Shown in pieces: positions 5,426-7,645 of a stretch of DNA of 7,645 nucleotides. The stretch lies in contig JANYKP010000057.1 of assembly GCA_025358195.1 (NCBI GenBank), forward strand, positions 1 to 7,645, given 5' to 3'. Source of the stretch: Cyclobacteriaceae bacterium (GTDB lineage Bacteria; Bacteroidota; Bacteroidia; Cytophagales; Cyclobacteriaceae). Numbering within the stretch: the stretch's first letter is position 1; every line of letters starts with the position of its first letter. Position numbers and translations under genes: made by a program. The notes under the pieces are model-generated. The model saw only the letters and a program-made list of their open reading frames with translations. It was not told the origin of the DNA and made no database searches.

Positions 5426-6462
5426 ACTAAAATGGTTGATTTTTTATGATGATAAAATGCAGTTAAAAATGTTCTCAGCTGATCAAACTCGACAAGAAAC
5501 CCATCATGACCATACAACGAGTGAATGATTTCAAGTTTTGCCGATGGAATCGTGGAAGCCAAAAACTTTTGCTCGGAAACAGGAAAAAGAATATCACTTT
5601 CAATTCCGATCACCAATGTTTTTGCCTTCACTCGTTGGAGTGCCTTCTCCTGGCTTTCCCTGCCTCGCCCAACGTTGTGATTGTCCATGGCTCTTGAAAG
5701 GGTCCAGTATGTAAATGCATTAAATCGGCTGGCTAATTTCTGACCTTGGTATTGCTGATAGGATGAAGCCCGGAATTCATCGAGTTTCTCAGTTGATTTT
5801 TCCTGTTGCCGTTCCGCAAATCCGTCAAAACTTCGATACGAAAGCATGGCAATTGCTCTCGCAGCTTTTATCCCTGCAGATCCTGCCCGCTCATCATTTT
5901 CCTTCCACGAACTATCCGCCTCGATAGCCAGCCGTTGCGCTTCGTTAAAGGCAATGCCCCAGGGTGAATGGCTTGCGTTGCAGGCGATTAACACGAGATG
6001 GTCAAACACGGTAGGTTGCTGGATCGCCCACTCCAACGCCTGCTGACCACCCAGGGAACTTCCGATCACGGTCTGAATTTTATCAAGACCGAGTTCCGTT
6101 CGCAAAAGATCAAACGCACGAACGATGTCGCGGTTGGTGAGCAGGGGAAAATCATGAAAGAATGGTTTGCCGGTAGTCGGATTGATCGAAAGTGGACCGG
6201 TTGATCCATAACATCCTCCCAACGTATTAGCACAAATGACAAAATTCTTCTTCGGATCGTAGGGACCGCCAGACTCAAACAATCCAGGCCACCACGAAGT
6301 GACATCTGAATTTCCCGTGAGCGCATGGATGACCCACACAACGTTTGAGCGGTCCTTGTTCAGTTGCCCCAATGTTGTGTATTTAAGCTGGAGCCCGGGG
6401 AGTTTTCCACCGGCTTCCAGGTCAAACGCCTGATCATCATGAAAGATGTGATCTTGTTTCAT
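5422..6462 (-). CDS. metX: homoserine O-acetyltransferase
   Basis: MetX moves an acetyl group from acetyl-CoA to homoserine, making the substrate that MetY uses with sulfide. The 346-residue protein has the alpha/beta-hydrolase fold of the family: VVWVIHALTGNSD (41-53), the ICANTLGGCYGSTGPLS block (76-92), the nucleophile elbow GSSLGGQQALEW (134-145) with Ser136, Asp290 in VIGIESDILFP (284-294), and His319 in YGHDGFLVE (317-325). These give a complete Ser-Asp-His triad. By family habit it could use succinyl-CoA, since sequence alone does not reliably decide, but the neighbouring O-acetylhomoserine sulfhydrylase favours acetyl. It starts 3 bases after the HbpS/GlcG-like gene stops and overlaps hom by 4 bases, so it sits inside a tight operon. 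No Shine-Dalgarno is visible. Confidence 0.95.
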   Translation of the reverse strand: MKQDHIFHDDQAFDLEAGGKLPGLQLKYTTLGQLNKDRSNVVWVIHALTGNSDVTSWWPGLFESGGPYDPKKNFVICANTLGGCYGSTGPLSINPTTGKPFFHDFPLLTNRDIVRAFDLLRTELGLDKIQTVIGSSLGGQQALEWAIQQPTVFDHLVLIACNASHSPWGIAFNEAQRLAIEADSSWKENDERAGSAGIKAARAIAMLSYRSFDGFAERQQEKSTEKLDEFRASSYQQYQGQKLASRFNAFTYWTLSRAMDNHNVGRGRESQEKALQRVKAKTLVIGIESDILFPVSEQKFLASTIPSAKLEIIHSLYGHDGFLVEFDQLRTFLTAFYHHKKSTILV

Positions 6463-6465
6463 AGA

Positions 6466-6966
6466 TTATTTCAGTGCGGCCAGTCCGGCTTTGGCAACTT
6501 CTGCGTCCTGGGTTGATTGCATTCCGGAAACACCGATCGCTCCGATTATTTTTCCATTGGAAAGAATCAGTTCTCCGCCCTCCAGTGGAAATACTCCAGG
6601 GACAGCCAACAACCGGAGACCTACCCCGCCATTTGCCAAGGCATCTTCCAAAAGTTTTGTAGGACGTTTAAAATTAATTGCCGTTTTGGCTTTCCCAATC
6701 GCAACTTCAATAGAGCCAAACTGTGTATGGTCAAGCTTTTCCAGCAAAACGAGATTTCCACCACTGTCAACGATCGCAATCACAACCGTCCATTGATTCC
6801 CTGTGGCAAAAGCCTCGGCTGCTTTCAAGATTTTTTTAGCATTGTCAAGCGTAATCACCTCGCCGTATTCCAGAGTTGGATTCGCTGTTTTAATGGAGGC
6901 ACCCTCCTTCTGTGCGGAAGCAGAAAGGGAGACCAGTGCAAGCAATAAAAATAATTTAGCATTCAT
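6466..6966 (-). CDS. secreted HbpS/GlcG-like (DUF336) protein
   Basis: This 166-residue protein belongs to the HbpS/GlcG family (DUF336). Residues 1-18 form a signal peptide (Lys4, a hydrophobic core LFLLLALVSLSA, probable cut ASA|Q after Ala18), so the mature protein should be exported to the periplasm. Family blocks are TVVIAIVDSGGNLVLLEKLD (60-79), SIEVAIGKAKTAINFKRPT (85-103), and VFPLEGGELILSNGKIIGAI (125-144) followed by GVSG (145-148). Some family members (Streptomyces HbpS) bind and degrade heme; GlcG sits in glycolate operons with unknown function. No ligand can be assigned here. It is 3 bases upstream of metX and 60 bases downstream of metY, so it is probably transcribed with the methionine genes. 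An exported protein inside a cytoplasmic biosynthetic operon is unexpected. Start ATG at 6966 gives a well-formed signal peptide. Confidence 0.85.
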   Translation of the reverse strand: MNAKLFLLLALVSLSASAQKEGASIKTANPTLEYGEVITLDNAKKILKAAEAFATGNQWTVVIAIVDSGGNLVLLEKLDHTQFGSIEVAIGKAKTAINFKRPTKLLEDALANGGVGLRLLAVPGVFPLEGGELILSNGKIIGAIGVSGMQSTQDAEVAKAGLAALK

Positions 6967-6988
6967 ATGTTTTGATGTAAAATTTGGT

Positions 6989-7020
6989 GAACACCGCTCT
7001 CCACGTGGAGAGCGGTGTTC
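6989..7020. repeat. perfect 32-bp palindrome between metY and the HbpS/GlcG-like gene
   Basis: GAACACCGCTCTCCAC followed by its exact reverse complement, with centre CCACGTGG. As RNA it forms a GC-rich 14-bp stem with an ACGU loop, far stronger than any other stem in the window. It starts 6 bases after the metY stop. No run of T follows on the - strand (the next bases are ACCAAATTTTAC), so it is not a textbook terminator. It could protect the metY 3' end, weaken read-through into the next genes, or be a protein-binding site. Confidence 0.9.
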
Positions 7021-7026
7021 GTAAGT

Positions 7027-7645
7027 TTATTTTTCAACTAGTTCATTTTGAAATACTTTTTCAAACGCTTGTTGTAAATCAGCCTTGATGTCATCGATGT
7101 GTTCAATACCAACAGATATGCGCAGCAACGTAGGCAAAACACCGGATGCGATTTGTTCCTCATCCGACAATTGCTGATGTGTTGTGGCGGATGGCTGAAT
7201 AATCAGCGTTTTGGCATCCCCCACATTGGCCAGGTGGCTCACCAATTTCAGGCTGTCGACCAATTTTGCGGTATTTTCTTTCGTACCCTTCACCGTAAAC
7301 GAAAGGACTGCGCCGAAACCATTGCGCAGATATTTCTTCGCCAGTTTGTGATACGTACTGGTGGACAAGCCGGGATAATTAACCGTTTCCACGTGGGGTT
7401 GCTGCTCCAACCACTGCGCCAGGGTCAATGCGTTGTCAACCGACCGCTGCACGCGCAACGAAAGCGTCTCCAAACCCTGTATTAGCAAGAATGAATTGAA
7501 TGGACTTATGGCCGGACCAAAGTCACGCAAGCCTTCCACCCGCGCCCGGATAATAAACGCTATGTTCGGCAGACCCAGTGGATTTCCATCACCAAAAACA
7601 TCCCAGAATTTTAATCCATGGTAACCTTCGCTCGGCTCCGTGAAC
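7027..7645 (-). CDS. metY: O-acetylhomoserine sulfhydrylase, C-terminal half (partial)
   Basis: The frame is open from the right edge (first full codon ends at 7644) to a TAA at 7027-7029, giving the last 205 residues of a PLP enzyme of the Cys/Met metabolism family, usually about 425-430 residues. It begins FTEPSEGYHGLKFWDVFGD, then RARVEGLRDFGPAISPFNSF, LLIQGLETLSLRVQRSVDNA, HLANVGDAKTLIIQPSATTH and LRISVGIEHIDDI. These are specific to O-acetylhomoserine sulfhydrylase, which joins sulfide and O-acetylhomoserine to homocysteine, and distinguish it from cystathionine gamma-synthase. The PLP lysine lies shortly upstream, outside the window. A GTG at 7539 is an internal valine codon and not a start. 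With metX and hom downstream it marks the direct-sulfhydrylation route to methionine. Any promoter or riboswitch lies off the right edge. Confidence 0.93.
   Translation of the reverse strand, partial: FTEPSEGYHGLKFWDVFGDGNPLGLPNIAFIIRARVEGLRDFGPAISPFNSFLLIQGLETLSLRVQRSVDNALTLAQWLEQQPHVETVNYPGLSTSTYHKLAKKYLRNGFGAVLSFTVKGTKENTAKLVDSLKLVSHLANVGDAKTLIIQPSATTHQQLSDEEQIASGVLPTLLRISVGIEHIDDIKADLQQAFEKVFQNELVEK

Noticed and set aside
6967..7026. SAM riboswitch in the methionine operon
   Set aside because: The only gap in the operon large enough to test is 60 bases and holds the simple palindrome, with none of the multi-helix or pseudoknot features. A riboswitch, if any, would lie upstream of metY, outside the window.
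7027..7539. A complete 170-residue gene starting at 7539
   Set aside because: The frame continues in O-acetylhomoserine sulfhydrylase sequence to the window edge; position 7539 is a GTG valine codon inside the enzyme.

Overview
The window reads as ordinary chromosome of a Bacteroidota bacterium, most likely of the Cytophagales type. This rests on protein style (a GDH tail ending YKYRGGY, a short PSD starting MTIHKEG, a Bacteroidota-like NqrF), on start codons without Shine-Dalgarno sequences, and on three upstream regions that each carry the Bacteroidota -7 promoter motif TAnnTTTG 16-21 bases before the ATG. No RNA gene, CRISPR array, insertion sequence or phage gene is visible, and no stretch over 300 bases lacks a gene.

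Layout, left to right. Bases 1-166 hold the last 54 codons of a Glu/Leu/Phe/Val-type amino-acid dehydrogenase on the + strand. An AT-rich spacer with an inverted repeat and a candidate promoter leads into psd (232-891, +), a short self-cleaving phosphatidylserine decarboxylase. Everything to the right is on the - strand. Read in the direction of transcription from the right edge there are three blocks. The first is a methionine-branch operon: metY (O-acetylhomoserine sulfhydrylase, cut by the window edge), a perfect 32-bp palindrome, a secreted HbpS/GlcG-like protein, metX (homoserine O-acetyltransferase) and hom (homoserine dehydrogenase). The second is nqrF, the NADH-oxidising subunit of the Na+-pumping quinone reductase, with its own promoter and no other nqr gene beside it, followed by a HEPN/MNT-type pair. 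The third is an arginase-fold protein with its own promoter, which converges on psd.

How the genes fit together: Hom makes homoserine, MetX acetylates it, and MetY replaces the acetate with sulfide to give homocysteine. These are three consecutive steps, encoded together with an ATGA overlap between metX and hom. The exported HbpS/GlcG-like protein lies between metY and metX, 3 bases from metX, with no known role in that pathway.

Points that deserve a second look are (1) the arginase-fold protein, in which two of the six metal ligands of the family are replaced; (2) the HEPN partner of the MNT nucleotidyltransferase, which stops before the catalytic R-x4-6-H segment while the MNT partner keeps all its active-site residues; (3) the perfect palindrome just after metY; and (4) the solitary nqrF. 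I did not find a clearly new multi-gene system; the strongest candidates for novelty are the first two.
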